DNA from: Streptomyces sp. BK340
Lineage (GTDB): Bacteria; Actinomycetota; Actinomycetes; Streptomycetales; Streptomycetaceae
Direction: 5' to 3'
Assembly: GCF_007827595.1 (NCBI RefSeq)
Contig: NZ_VISR01000016.1
Location: forward strand, 150,952 to 214,951
Length of the DNA stretch: 64,000 nucleotides
Shown: one piece after another, positions 31,201 to 39,506 of the stretch
Numbering within the stretch: the first letter of the stretch is position 1
How the letters are laid out: every line of letters begins with the position of its first letter
The notes under the pieces: generated by a model
Databases searched by the model: none
What the model saw: the letters and a program-made list of their open reading frames with translations, nothing else
What the model was told of the DNA's origin: nothing
Translations under genes and position numbers: made by a program

Positions 31201-31917
31201 GTCGAGCAGGTCGCGTTCGCGCTTGGCGGCCCGGTAGCGCACGACGAGGTCGGCGAGCTCCCGGCGGGCGGCCGCGGTGTCGGGGACCTTGCGCAGGTCG
31301 GCGTTGGTGAGCTTGGCGCCCTCCAGGGTGCGCAGCAGGCCGGCGTCCCAGGCACGCAGTTCGTCGGGCGCCACGAGGTGTTCGGCCAGCTCGGAGTCGA
31401 GGGTGAGCAGGTCGCTGACGAGGTCGGCGAAGGAGCGGGTCAGCGCCGGGTAGGGGCCGGGGGCCTCGTGCAGCACGCGCGCGGCGAGCTGGTAGCGGGT
31501 GGCGTCGGCCAGCAGCCGGGAGGTCGGCTCGAGGCCGATGCGCAGGCCGTGGTCGGTCAGCAGACGGCCGGCGAAGGCGTGGTACGTCGAGATGACCGGC
31601 TCGCCGGGCGGATTGTCCGGGTCGATGACGTCGGGGTCCGTGACGCCGGCCTTGATCAGTGCCTTGCGGACGCGTTCGGCGAGCTCGCCGGCGGCCTTGT
31701 TGGTGAAGGTCAGGCCGAGGACCTGTTCGGGGGCGACCTGGCCGGTGCCGACCAGCCAGACCACGCGGGCCGCCATCACGGTGGTCTTGCCCGAGCCGGC
31801 TCCGGCCACGATCACCTGCGGTGCGGGCGGCGCGGTGATGCAGGCCGTCTGCTCCGGGGTGAACGGGATGCCGAGGAGCTCCTTGAGCTGCTCGGGGTCG
31901 GTGATACGGGCGGGCAT
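28297..31917 (-). CDS. adnB: AdnB-like helicase-nuclease subunit (UvrD motor plus RecB nuclease)
   Basis: A 1206-aa protein starting at ATG 31917. The N-terminal UvrD-type motor has VIVAGAGSGKTTVMAARVVW (residues 36-55), GLTFTNKAAGELAERVRKAL, VVLLDEYQDTSVAQRVLLSG, GDPCQAIYGWRGASVANLDD and LEWDVVAVPGL. The C-terminal RecB-family nuclease has RGTRFHAWVEARFEELTLP, GRIDAVY and IVDWKTSRT (the Asp and Lys of the D-x-K site). Between motor and nuclease is an acidic, low-complexity stretch of about 150 residues with PYGED/PYGEA repeats. With AdnA it should resect double-strand breaks for homologous recombination, the role of AdnAB in mycobacteria and of RecBCD or AddAB elsewhere. Gene order adnA-adnB is conserved. 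Confidence 0.92.
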   Translation of the reverse strand: MPARITDPEQLKELLGIPFTPEQTACITAPPAPQVIVAGAGSGKTTVMAARVVWLVGTGQVAPEQVLGLTFTNKAAGELAERVRKALIKAGVTDPDVIDPDNPPGEPVISTYHAFAGRLLTDHGLRIGLEPTSRLLADATRYQLAARVLHEAPGPYPALTRSFADLVSDLLTLDSELAEHLVAPDELRAWDAGLLRTLEGAKLTNADLRKVPDTAAARRELADLVVRYRAAKRERDLLDFGDQIALSARLAGIPEAGRLLREEFRVVLLDEYQDTSVAQRVLLSGLFGGGTGHPVTAVGDPCQAIYGWRGASVANLDDFPEHFAHADGSPATRQALSENRRSGGRLLDLANGLAEPLRAMHAGVEALRPAPGAEHDGTVRCALLPTHAEEIDWIADSIAHLVRTDKAPGEIAVLCRTATDFAEIQGALVARDIPVEVVGLSGLLHLPEIADLVAVCEVLQDPGANASLVRLLTGPRWRIGPRDLALLGRRARLLVAHARVDDADDPDRRLAEAVEGVDPSEVISLADALDTFLEGPPDERAGDDDGLPFSPDARVRFARLAAELRDLRRSLSDPLMDVLHRVLAVTGLEVELSASPHALAARRRETLSNFLDVAASFAAGDGEATLLAFLGFLRTAAQYEKGLDNALPGGENTVKVLTAHKSKGLEWDVVAVPGLVHGTFPSAQGREKWTAQAKVLPHALRGDADTLPDVDSWDSRGMKAFHEAMKDHQHTEELRLGYVTLTRPRSLLLGSGHWWGPSQKKPRGPSDFLRALHDHCAAGYGEIEAWADEPAEDEENPALHTATADTVWPLPLDDAALARRRAAAETVLTHLDTLAARQDGHPPAAHDPAAFDDPNWPAPPDEEDPGWPAPADDEDSYGEAVPYGEAVPYDEDPYGEDPYGEDPYGEASPYDEDPFAGETPYDEGGTPPEEPADPGSWTGERPTVPHQATAPAEPTRPRERAPERTPATEPGHPAPLTPEEARAIASWDRDLDALTGELLRARQAVTDVPLPATLTATQLLLLAEDPDGLAQELARPMPRPPQPAARRGTRFHAWVEARFEELTLPMLEPDELPGSEAEIADERDLEALKDAFERTEYAQRTPYRIEAPFQLTLAGRVVRGRIDAVYRTGGGDTATYEIVDWKTSRTRSADPLQLAVYRLAWAEQQGVPPESVTAAFLYVRSGEVVRPANLPGRAALERLLTGDPAE
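29145..29295. repeat. Tandem repeat inside adnB encoding PYGED-type units
   Basis: Fifteen-base units of the form CGTACGGGTCCTCGC (plus-strand reading) recur with small changes, encoding repeated PYGED, PYGEA and PYDED units in the spacer between helicase and nuclease domains. Confidence 0.8.
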
Positions 31918-32032
31918 GTCGTCAGAGGCTAGCGGCGGGCACTGACATCCGAGGACAGATCGGCCACCCCGGGGGGAAGAAACGCAGGTCAGCGCCTGTG
32001 GTGCCGTACGTCACCCTCGCCCCTGGCACAGG

Positions 32033-35000
32033 TCACTCGACCACGTGCCGCCCTTCGGGCCGGGCGCTGCAGGAGGCGCGGAACGCGCAGTGCGTGCAGT
32101 GCTGGCCGGCGGTCGGGGTGAACCGCTCGTCGAGGACCTTTCCGGCGGCGGTGGCCAGCAGCTCGCCGACCCACTCCCCCGCCAGCGGCTCTTGTGCCTG
32201 CACCTTGGGCAGGCTCTCGCCGCCCTCCCGCTTGGCCGCTCCCTGTCTGAGGTGCACCAGTTCCGCACCGCCGGGCTCCGGACGTACGCCGTCGAAGGCG
32301 TGGTCCACGGCGCCCTCACGGACGGCGAGCTGGTAGACGGCGAGCTGCGGATGGCGGGCCACGTCGGCCGCGCTGGGTGCCTGCTTGCCGGTCTTGAAGT
32401 CCACGACGTAGGCGCGGCCCTCGCCGTCCGCCTCGACGCGGTCCATCTGGCCACGGATGCGGACCTGGTAGTCGCCCGCGTCCAGGGTGACGTCGAAGTC
32501 CTGCTCGCTCGTCACCGGGGTGCGGCCGGTGCGGTCCAGTACGTGCCAGTTCAGGAAGCGTTCGAGGGCCGCGCGCGCGTTGCCCTTCTCCTGCGCGGAC
32601 TTCCAGGGCGCGTCGAAGGCGAGCGCGTTCCACACCGACTCCAGGCGTTCCATGAGCACGTCGAGGTCGGCGGGGGTACGGCCGGAGGCGACCTCGTCGG
32701 CGAGGACGTGGACGACGTTGCCGAAGCCCTGGGCGGCGGTGGCGGGCGTGTCGGCCTTCACCTCGCGGCCCAGGAACCACTGCAGGGCGCACGTGTTGGC
32801 GAGCTGGTCGAGGGCACTGCCGGACAGCACGACGGGCTGGTCGTGGTGGCGCAGCGGCACCTTGCTCTCGGTCGGCTCGAACATGCCCCACCAGCGGTAG
32901 GGGTGCGCGGACGGCACCAAGGGGCGGCCGTCCTCGTCGGCGAGTGCGGCGAGTTTCGCCAGGCGGTGGGCGGCGGCCTCCCGCAGGGCCGCCGAGGCGC
33001 GCGGGTCGACGGTGGTGGCGCGCAGTTCGGCGACGAGCGCGGCCACGGACAGCGGGCGGCGCGGGCGGCCGGTGACGTCCCGGGGTTCGACGCCCAGCTC
33101 GGTCAGGAAACGGGACGGCTGGTCGCCGTCGTCGGCCGGCGCCTTCACGGCGGTGACGACAAGACGGTCACGCGCGCGCGTGGCGGCCACGTAGAACAGA
33201 CGGCGCTCCTCGGCGAGCAGCGCGCCCGGGGTGAGGGGTTCGGCGAGTCCGTCGCGGCCGATGCGGTCGGCCTCCAGGAGGGAGCCGCGGCGGCGCAGGT
33301 CGGGCCACAGTCCCTCCTGGACGCCGGCGACGACCACCAGCCGCCATTCCAGGCCCTTGGCGCGGTGGGTGGTCATCAGGCGTACGGCGTCGGGGCGCAC
33401 GGCACGGCGGGTGAGGGTGTCGGCGGCGATGTCCTCGGCGTCGATCTCCTCCAGGAAGTTCAGGGCGCCGCGGCCTCCGATGCGCTCCTCCGCACGCGCG
33501 GCGGTGGCGAACAGTGCGCACACGGCGTCCAGGTCGCGGTCCGCGTTGCGGCCCGCCGCGCCGCCGCGCCGGGCGGCGCGCTCCAGGCGGGTGGGCCAGG
33601 GCGTGCCCTCCCACAGGTCCCACAGCGCCTCCTCGGCCGTACCGCCGCCCGCGAGTCGCTCACGGGCCTTGCGGAGCAGCGCGCCGAGGCGCTGCGCCCC
33701 CCGCGCGTATGCCGGGTCGTGCGCGACCAGGCGCTCGGGTTCGGCGAGCGCCCGCGCGAGCAGCTCGTCCGAGGGCGGCGGCAGCGGGTTCCCGGCGACC
33801 CGCTCCTCCTCGCGCAGGGCACGCCCGAGTCGACGCAGGTCAGCGGTGTCCATGCCGGCGAGCGGGGAGGCGAGCAGGGTGAGGGCGGTCTCGGCGTCGA
33901 GCCAGTACGTGTCGGCGGCCGGCTCGGCGGCGGGCGCACGGGTGCCGATCTCGGCAGGGCTGTCCGCGTCGGCCTCGGCGAGCGCCTGGGCGGCGGCTTC
34001 GGCGGCGCCGTCCGTGCCGGCGCCTGCGACCGCTTCGATGCCGGAGTCGGCAGCACCGTCCGTGCCGGCTTCGCCACCGGCTTCGACAGGGTGCTCCGCG
34101 TCGGCCCCGGAAACCACGTCGGCGCCGGCGGCAGCAGCACCGTCCACGCCGGCCGCGGCAAGCGCATCCGTGCCGGCTTCGGCAGCGCCGCCCGCGCCGG
34201 CCTCCGGCCCCTCCGCCTCGTCGCGCGTCTTCTCGTCGCGCGTCTCCTCGCCGGGGCGCCGCGCGGCCTCCGCCGTGGCAACCGCTCTGAGTGCCGTCAG
34301 CAGCGGGGCGACCGCCGGCTCGTGGCGCAGGGGCAGGTCGTCGCCGTCGATGTCCAGGGGGACGCCGGCCGCGGTGAGGGCGCGGCGGAATACCGGGATG
34401 GAGCGGGAGCCGGCGCGTACCAGCACGGCCATGTCGTTCCAGGGGACGCCGTCCTCCAGGTGCGCGCGGCGCAGGATGTCGGCGATGTTGTCCAGTTCCG
34501 TACCTGCCGTCGGGTACGTGTAGGCCTCGACGCGGCCGCCGTCCCGCACGGCTTTCGGCTCGCGGTGGGCGCGTACCTTCTCGGCGGGCAGCCGGGTCAG
34601 CGGCATGCGCTGGGTGATCAGGCGGGTCGCGGCCAGCAGGGCTGCGCCGGAGCGGCGGGAGGTGCGCAGCACCTCGACGGGGGCCGGTCGGCCGTCCGCG
34701 CGCGGGAAGGCCCCCGGGAAGTCCAGGATGCCGTTCACGTCGGCGCCCCGGAACGTGTAGATCGACTGGTCGGGGTCGCCGAAGGCGACCAGCGTGCGCC
34801 CACCGCCGGCCAAGGCCTGCAGGAGCCGCACCTGGGCGGGGTCGGTGTCCTGGTACTCGTCGACGTACACGGCGTCGTACCGGGCGGCGAGCCGTGCCGC
34901 GACCTCGGTGCGGTGGGCGAGCAGCACCGCACGGTGGACCAGTTCGGCGTAGTCGATGACGCCCTGCAGGTCGAGGACGTCGAGGTACTCGGCGAGGAAG

Positions 35001-35659
35001 GCGGCGGCCGCGCGCCAGTCGGGGCGGCCGATGCGGCGGGCGAAGGCGTCCAGTGCGCCGGGGCCGAGGCCCAGCTCGCGGCTGCGGGCAAGGACGGCGC
35101 GGACCTCGTCGGCGAAGCCGCGCGTGGTCAGGCAGGCGCGCAGCTCGTCCGGCCAGCTCACGTGGTCGAGGCCGAGCCGTTCCAGCTCGGGCTGCCCGGC
35201 CAGCAGCCCGCGCACGGTGACGTCCTGCTCGGGGCCGGAGAGCAGGCGCAGCGGCTCCGCGAACAGGCCGCTGTCCTGGTGGGCGCGGACCAGGGCGTAG
35301 CAGTACGAGTGGAAGGTGGTCGCCCGGGGCGCGCGGGCCGCGCCGATGCGCAGGGCCATGCGGTCGCGCAGGTCGACGGCGGCCTTGCGGCTGAACGTCA
35401 GGACCAGGATCCGTTCCGGGTCCCCGCCACGGGCGATTCGCGCGGCCACGGACTCCACCAGGGTGGTGGTCTTGCCGGTGCCCGGACCTGCGAGAACGAG
35501 GAGCGGTCCGGTCTTGTGGTCAACCACGGCGCGCTGTGTCGCGTCAAGACGAGGGGGATCCACTTCGGCAGGCGGGGTACGGACCAGCCGGTAAGCGCCA
35601 CGGCTCCCCTGCCGCACCGGGGGGTGCGGCAGGCGCCTGATGGAGGAAGAGGAGCTCAC
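32033..35659 (-). CDS. adnA: AdnA-like helicase-nuclease subunit with Fe-S cysteine site
   Basis: About 1208 aa from GTG 35659 (MSSSSSIRRLPHPPVRQGSR); another GTG at 35740 gives a longer, less conserved start. Motor motifs: LVLAGPGTGKTTTLVESVAA (about residue 55), AVYVDEYQDTDPAQVRLLQA, GDPDQSIYTFRGADVNGILD, GLEWRLVVVAGVQEGLWPD. The C-terminal nuclease has GQMDRVEADGEGRAYVVDFK with TGK, and four cysteines (NTCALQWFLGRE upstream, then QHCTHCAFRASC) that should hold a [4Fe-4S] cluster as in AddB and mycobacterial AdnA. A 120-residue Ala/Glu/Gly insertion interrupts the motor domain. It precedes adnB by 115 nt on the same strand; together they form the AdnAB end-resection machine. Confidence 0.92.
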   Translation of the reverse strand: MSSSSSIRRLPHPPVRQGSRGAYRLVRTPPAEVDPPRLDATQRAVVDHKTGPLLVLAGPGTGKTTTLVESVAARIARGGDPERILVLTFSRKAAVDLRDRMALRIGAARAPRATTFHSYCYALVRAHQDSGLFAEPLRLLSGPEQDVTVRGLLAGQPELERLGLDHVSWPDELRACLTTRGFADEVRAVLARSRELGLGPGALDAFARRIGRPDWRAAAAFLAEYLDVLDLQGVIDYAELVHRAVLLAHRTEVAARLAARYDAVYVDEYQDTDPAQVRLLQALAGGGRTLVAFGDPDQSIYTFRGADVNGILDFPGAFPRADGRPAPVEVLRTSRRSGAALLAATRLITQRMPLTRLPAEKVRAHREPKAVRDGGRVEAYTYPTAGTELDNIADILRRAHLEDGVPWNDMAVLVRAGSRSIPVFRRALTAAGVPLDIDGDDLPLRHEPAVAPLLTALRAVATAEAARRPGEETRDEKTRDEAEGPEAGAGGAAEAGTDALAAAGVDGAAAAGADVVSGADAEHPVEAGGEAGTDGAADSGIEAVAGAGTDGAAEAAAQALAEADADSPAEIGTRAPAAEPAADTYWLDAETALTLLASPLAGMDTADLRRLGRALREEERVAGNPLPPPSDELLARALAEPERLVAHDPAYARGAQRLGALLRKARERLAGGGTAEEALWDLWEGTPWPTRLERAARRGGAAGRNADRDLDAVCALFATAARAEERIGGRGALNFLEEIDAEDIAADTLTRRAVRPDAVRLMTTHRAKGLEWRLVVVAGVQEGLWPDLRRRGSLLEADRIGRDGLAEPLTPGALLAEERRLFYVAATRARDRLVVTAVKAPADDGDQPSRFLTELGVEPRDVTGRPRRPLSVAALVAELRATTVDPRASAALREAAAHRLAKLAALADEDGRPLVPSAHPYRWWGMFEPTESKVPLRHHDQPVVLSGSALDQLANTCALQWFLGREVKADTPATAAQGFGNVVHVLADEVASGRTPADLDVLMERLESVWNALAFDAPWKSAQEKGNARAALERFLNWHVLDRTGRTPVTSEQDFDVTLDAGDYQVRIRGQMDRVEADGEGRAYVVDFKTGKQAPSAADVARHPQLAVYQLAVREGAVDHAFDGVRPEPGGAELVHLRQGAAKREGGESLPKVQAQEPLAGEWVGELLATAAGKVLDERFTPTAGQHCTHCAFRASCSARPEGRHVVE
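33930..34240. repeat. Ala/Asp/Gly-rich repetitive insertion in adnA
   Basis: A stretch of imperfect tandem units of 20-40 bases (GCCGGCTTCGGCAGCGCCG, GTCCGTGCCGGC and variants) encodes EAGTDGAA, AGVDGAAAAGAD and similar peptides within the helicase part of AdnA. Confidence 0.7.
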
Positions 35660-35925
35660 GTGGTTCGCCGGTCCTGGTGGTTGTGCTGGTGGGCAGGCGG
35701 TCACGCGTGCGAGGCGGTGGCCGCGGGGTGAGGTGGACACGTGCAGCCGACGCTACGCCGCCACCTCGGACGGAAGCAGGGCTTCCGCTTCTTCCCTCGC
35801 GGCTCTCGTGGCCCTCGTGTCACGTGGGTCCCTCACCACACGAACGTACGTCATGCCACGGACGTCCCCCGTGTCCCTCGTACGGGCCACGGGTTCCCCT
35901 CGACGGCATCCGATGGCGGAAGCTG

Positions 35926-36312
35926 TCAGGTGTGACCCTCCGCGACCGTGCCGCCGTCCCATCGCGCGCGTCTCATGTCGAGCCGCGGCAGATGGCCCTC
36001 GGTGCTCCTGCCCGCCTCCTTCAGCGGCGTGCCCTCCGCGCGGTAGTGATCGAGGGCACGCAGCTCGTGGCCGGGGAGCAGCTTTCCGTCGGAGCGCACC
36101 ACACGCCACCAGGGGACGGCTCCGCCGTAGAGGGCCATCACCCGGCCGACCTGGCGCGGGCCGCCCTCCTCGAGCCACTCGGCGACATCGCCGTACGTCA
36201 TGACCCGGCCCGGCGGAATGCGCTCGGCGACCTCCAGGACCCGCTCGGCGTACTCCGGCAACGCGTCCTCGTACCCCTCTCGGGTGTCCTCGGCAGGGCT
36301 CTGCTCGCTCAT
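35926..36312 (-). CDS. Alkyltransferase-like (ATL) DNA damage-recognition protein
   Basis: A 128-aa MGMT-fold protein from ATG 36312 (MSEQSPAED). It has the helix-turn-helix and arginine finger (ERIPPGRVMTYGDVAEWLEE, GPRQVGRVMALYGGAVPWWR) but the active-site PCHRVV of O6-alkylguanine transferases reads PWWRVV. The cysteine acceptor is replaced by tryptophan, which defines ATL proteins: they bind and flip O6-alkylguanine without repairing it and hand it to nucleotide-excision repair. It corresponds to Rv3204. Located next to adnA on the same strand, in keeping with the repair theme. Confidence 0.92.
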   Translation of the reverse strand: MSEQSPAEDTREGYEDALPEYAERVLEVAERIPPGRVMTYGDVAEWLEEGGPRQVGRVMALYGGAVPWWRVVRSDGKLLPGHELRALDHYRAEGTPLKEAGRSTEGHLPRLDMRRARWDGGTVAEGHT

Positions 36313-36473
36313 TCGCCCCATCCTGCCGCACCCCACCGACAACGTGGCGCGAAGTCCGGGTACGGCCCTCTCGCCCTCGCGCGGCGCTTCCGGCAGACTG
36401 TCCGACCGCCCATCCGCACCCTGATGCCCGCGTGTGCCGGTGGGGCATGCCACCATCGTGCGGGCGGTGACCG

Positions 36474-39407
36474 GTGATACGAGACCAAGAAGAGACCATG
36501 ATGCAGCAGGGCGTGCACCCCGAAGGCGCGGAGGGCACCTCTGACGCTGCCGCGCGTCCCGACACCGCCCGCTCCGGCCAGGTCGGCACCGGCGCCACGG
36601 CCCCGGACGAGGCCGGTTCTCCGGGCCCGGACGACACCAGTTCTCCGGGCACTCCGGGCACTCCGGGCACTCCGGGCGAGGACGTGCACACGGACGACGG
36701 CGCGCGCGACGACGGCACGCGTGCGCGCGGCGACGTCACCGGCGCCGCCGAGGAAGCACCCGTCCCCGGGAACCCGCGCCCCGACGAGGGCCCGGGCTCC
36801 GGTGACGAAGATCCTCATCCGGAGGAGGTCGAGGGCGACGAACCGCTGCTCCCCGCGCGCGTGCACCGTCCCTCCGACCTCATGCGCTTTCTGGTGGGCG
36901 TGCTCGCCGTCGTCGTGCTGCTCGCGATCGCCGCGTTCGCGCACGGCACCACCTCGGGCCTCGAACAGGACATCAACAAGGGAACCGGACAGGCCCCGGA
37001 CCTGCTGATCAAGATCGCGGGACTGGCGTCCAGCATCGCGATCCTCCTGGTGCCGGTCGCCTTCGCGATCGAGCGGCTGATCAAACGGGACGGGCTGCGG
37101 ATCGCCGACGGCGTCCTGGCGGCCGTCCTCGCGCACGGAGTGACCCTCGCCACCGACCTGTGGGTCGCCCAGGCCGCACCGGACTCCATCCAGGAGGCGC
37201 TGACCCAGCCCTCACCGGGCGACATCCACGCCCTGACCGACCCGGTGCACGGCTATCTCGCGCCCGTCATCGCCTATATGACGGCCGTCGGCATGTCCCG
37301 CAGACCGAGATGGCGCGCGGTGCTGTGGATCGTGCTGCTGCTCGACGCGTTCTCGATGCTGGTCACCGGCTACACGACTCCGTTCTCGATCATCCTGACG
37401 GTGCTGATCGGCTGGACCGTCGCCTACGGCACGCTGTACGCGGTCGGCTCCCCCAATGTCCGCCCCACCGGCCGGACCCTGATGGCGGGCCTCAGGCACG
37501 TCGGCTTCCACCCGGTCAGCGCGGCCCGCGAGGAGTCCGTGGAGTCGGAGAACGGCGACCGCGGACGGCGCTACTTCGTCACCCTGGAGGACGGCCCGCC
37601 GCTGGACGTCACGGTCGTCGACCGGGAGCAGCAGGCCCAGGGCTTCTTCTACCGCGCCTGGCGCAACCTGACCCTGCGCGGCTTCGCCACCCGCTCCAGT
37701 CTCCAGTCGCTGCGCCAGGCGCTGGAGCAGGAGGCTCTGCTCGCGTACGCGGCGATCGCCGCGGGTGCCAACGCACCCAAGCTGATCGCCACCTCGGAAC
37801 TCGGTCCGGACGCGGTGATGCTCGTCTACGAGCACACCGGCGGGCGCACGCTGGACTCGCTGCCGGACGAGGAGATCACCGACGAGCTGCTGCGCCACAC
37901 CTGGCACCAGGTGCGGGCGCTGCAGTCCCGGCGCATCGCGCACCGCAGGCTGGCCGGTGACGCGATCCTGGTGGATCGTTCCGGCAAGGTGATCCTCACG
38001 GAGCTGCGCGGCGGCGAGATCGCGGCCGGCGATCTGCTGCTGCGCATGGACGTCGCGCAGCTGGTCACCACGGTCGGTCTGCGGGTGGGCGCCGAGCGGG
38101 CCGTGGCCTCGGCCGTCGGGGTGCTCGGCCCGGACGCGGTCGCCGACTGCCTGCCGATGCTGCAGCCCATCGCGCTGACGCGCTCCACGCGCGCGACCCT
38201 GCGCAAGCTGGCCCGCGAGCGCGCCGAGCGGGAACGCGAGGCGGTGCTGGAGGCGTCCCGGCAGGCCAAGCAGGCCCGGCCGGCGGAGGCCTCCGAGACG
38301 GCCGGGCCCGTGCTCGAGAAGCGCGACAAGAAGACGGTCCGGGCCGAGCAGCGGGCGGAGAAGCGGGCCCTGGACGAGGCACTCGACGAGGCCCGCGAGG
38401 AGGATCTGCTCACGCAGATCCGCCACGAGGTGCTGCGGATCAGACCGCAGGCCCCCGTGGAGCCGGCCCGTCTGGAGCGGGTGCGGCCGCGCACACTGAT
38501 CAGCTTCATCGCCGGTGCCATCGGTGCGTACTTCCTGCTGACCCAGCTCACCCACATCGAGTTCGGTCCGCTGATCGCCAACGCCCAGTGGGGCTGGGTG
38601 CTCGCCGCGGTGCTGTTCTCCGCGCTCAGCTACGTGGCCGCCGCGATGGCCCTGCTGGGGTTCGTACCGGAGCGGGTGCCGTTCCTGCGGACGGCGGCGG
38701 CCCAGGTCGCCGGGTCCTTCGTGAAGATCGTCGCGCCGGCGGCGGTCGGCGGTGTCGCCCTGAACACGCGCTTCCTGCAGCGCCAGGGCGTGCGTCCGGG
38801 GCTCGCGGTGGCGAGTGTCGGCGCGTCGCAGCTGTTCGGGCTCGGCTGCCACATCCTGATGCTGCTGTCCTTCGGCTACCTGACCGGTACCGAGAAGACG
38901 CCGTCGCTGTCGCCGTCCCGGACGGTCATCGCGGGGCTGCTGACCGTGGCGGTTCTGGTGCTCGTGGTGACCTCGGTGCCGTTCCTGCGGAAATTCGTCT
39001 CCACGCGCGTGAGGTCGCTGTTCGCCGGTGTCGTGCCGCGCATGCTCGACGTGCTCCAGCGGCCGCAGAAGCTGGTCACCGGCATCGGCGGCATGCTGCT
39101 GCTGACCTTCTGCTTCGTGATGTGCCTGGACGCCTCCATCCGGGCGTTCGGTGACAACTCGACCTCGCTGAGCATCGCCAGTGTCGCCGTGGTCTTCCTC
39201 GCCGGAAACGCGCTCGGTTCCGCGGCGCCCACCCCGGGCGGCGTCGGCGCGGTCGAGGCGAGCCTGACGCTCGGCCTGATCGCCGTCGGCCTCCCCAAGG
39301 AGGTCGCCGCGCCGGCCGTCCTGCTGTTCCGGCTGCTGACGCTGTGGCTGCCGGTGCTGCCCGGCTGGCTCGCCTTCAACCAGCTCACGCGCAAGGGTGC
39401 CCTGTAG
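36474..39407 (+). CDS. Lysylphosphatidylglycerol-synthase-like membrane protein with internal degenerate kinase domain
   Basis: A 977-aa multi-domain protein (GTG 36474; ATG 36498 is an alternative). Residues 1-130 are acidic and low complexity (GTPGTPGTPG run). Four to six membrane helices follow (about 137-330). Residues 350-560 resemble an aminoglycoside-phosphotransferase/ABC1-like kinase: LRQALEQEALLAYAAIAAGA, MLVYEHTGGRTLDSLPDEE, IAHRRLAGDAILVDRSGKV, LTELRGGEIA. The catalytic HxDxxxxN and DFG equivalents are HRRLAGDAI and TELRGG, so key acidic residues are missing. The last 320 residues are the UPF0104/LPG-synthase transmembrane region (ISFIAGAIGAYFLLTQLTH, TPGGVGAVEASLTLGLIAVG). A flippase-like or lipid-binding role is likely; aminoacylation needs a domain not seen here. 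Confidence 0.85.
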   Translation: MIRDQEETMMQQGVHPEGAEGTSDAAARPDTARSGQVGTGATAPDEAGSPGPDDTSSPGTPGTPGTPGEDVHTDDGARDDGTRARGDVTGAAEEAPVPGNPRPDEGPGSGDEDPHPEEVEGDEPLLPARVHRPSDLMRFLVGVLAVVVLLAIAAFAHGTTSGLEQDINKGTGQAPDLLIKIAGLASSIAILLVPVAFAIERLIKRDGLRIADGVLAAVLAHGVTLATDLWVAQAAPDSIQEALTQPSPGDIHALTDPVHGYLAPVIAYMTAVGMSRRPRWRAVLWIVLLLDAFSMLVTGYTTPFSIILTVLIGWTVAYGTLYAVGSPNVRPTGRTLMAGLRHVGFHPVSAAREESVESENGDRGRRYFVTLEDGPPLDVTVVDREQQAQGFFYRAWRNLTLRGFATRSSLQSLRQALEQEALLAYAAIAAGANAPKLIATSELGPDAVMLVYEHTGGRTLDSLPDEEITDELLRHTWHQVRALQSRRIAHRRLAGDAILVDRSGKVILTELRGGEIAAGDLLLRMDVAQLVTTVGLRVGAERAVASAVGVLGPDAVADCLPMLQPIALTRSTRATLRKLARERAEREREAVLEASRQAKQARPAEASETAGPVLEKRDKKTVRAEQRAEKRALDEALDEAREEDLLTQIRHEVLRIRPQAPVEPARLERVRPRTLISFIAGAIGAYFLLTQLTHIEFGPLIANAQWGWVLAAVLFSALSYVAAAMALLGFVPERVPFLRTAAAQVAGSFVKIVAPAAVGGVALNTRFLQRQGVRPGLAVASVGASQLFGLGCHILMLLSFGYLTGTEKTPSLSPSRTVIAGLLTVAVLVLVVTSVPFLRKFVSTRVRSLFAGVVPRMLDVLQRPQKLVTGIGGMLLLTFCFVMCLDASIRAFGDNSTSLSIASVAVVFLAGNALGSAAPTPGGVGAVEASLTLGLIAVGLPKEVAAPAVLLFRLLTLWLPVLPGWLAFNQLTRKGAL

Positions 39408-39506
39408 GAGCAGCGGCGCGGAACAGGCCTGCACAGCAGGCCAGGGGCGTACCTCGTACGGCTCGCGTCCCGCGCGCCCCGGCGGGCGCGCGCGCAGGAT
39501 GGATGT

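Noticed and set aside
26545..31932. A 1795-codon open frame on the plus strand opposite nudC, the M20 peptidase and adnB
   Set aside because: It is antisense to three clear genes, has no motif and a Gly/Val/Ala composition typical of shadow frames in GC-rich DNA.
22976..36312. Several helicase/nuclease genes considered as a phage-defence island
   Set aside because: uvrD2, adnA, adnB and an alkyltransferase-like gene are conserved chromosomal repair genes in the same order in mycobacteria.
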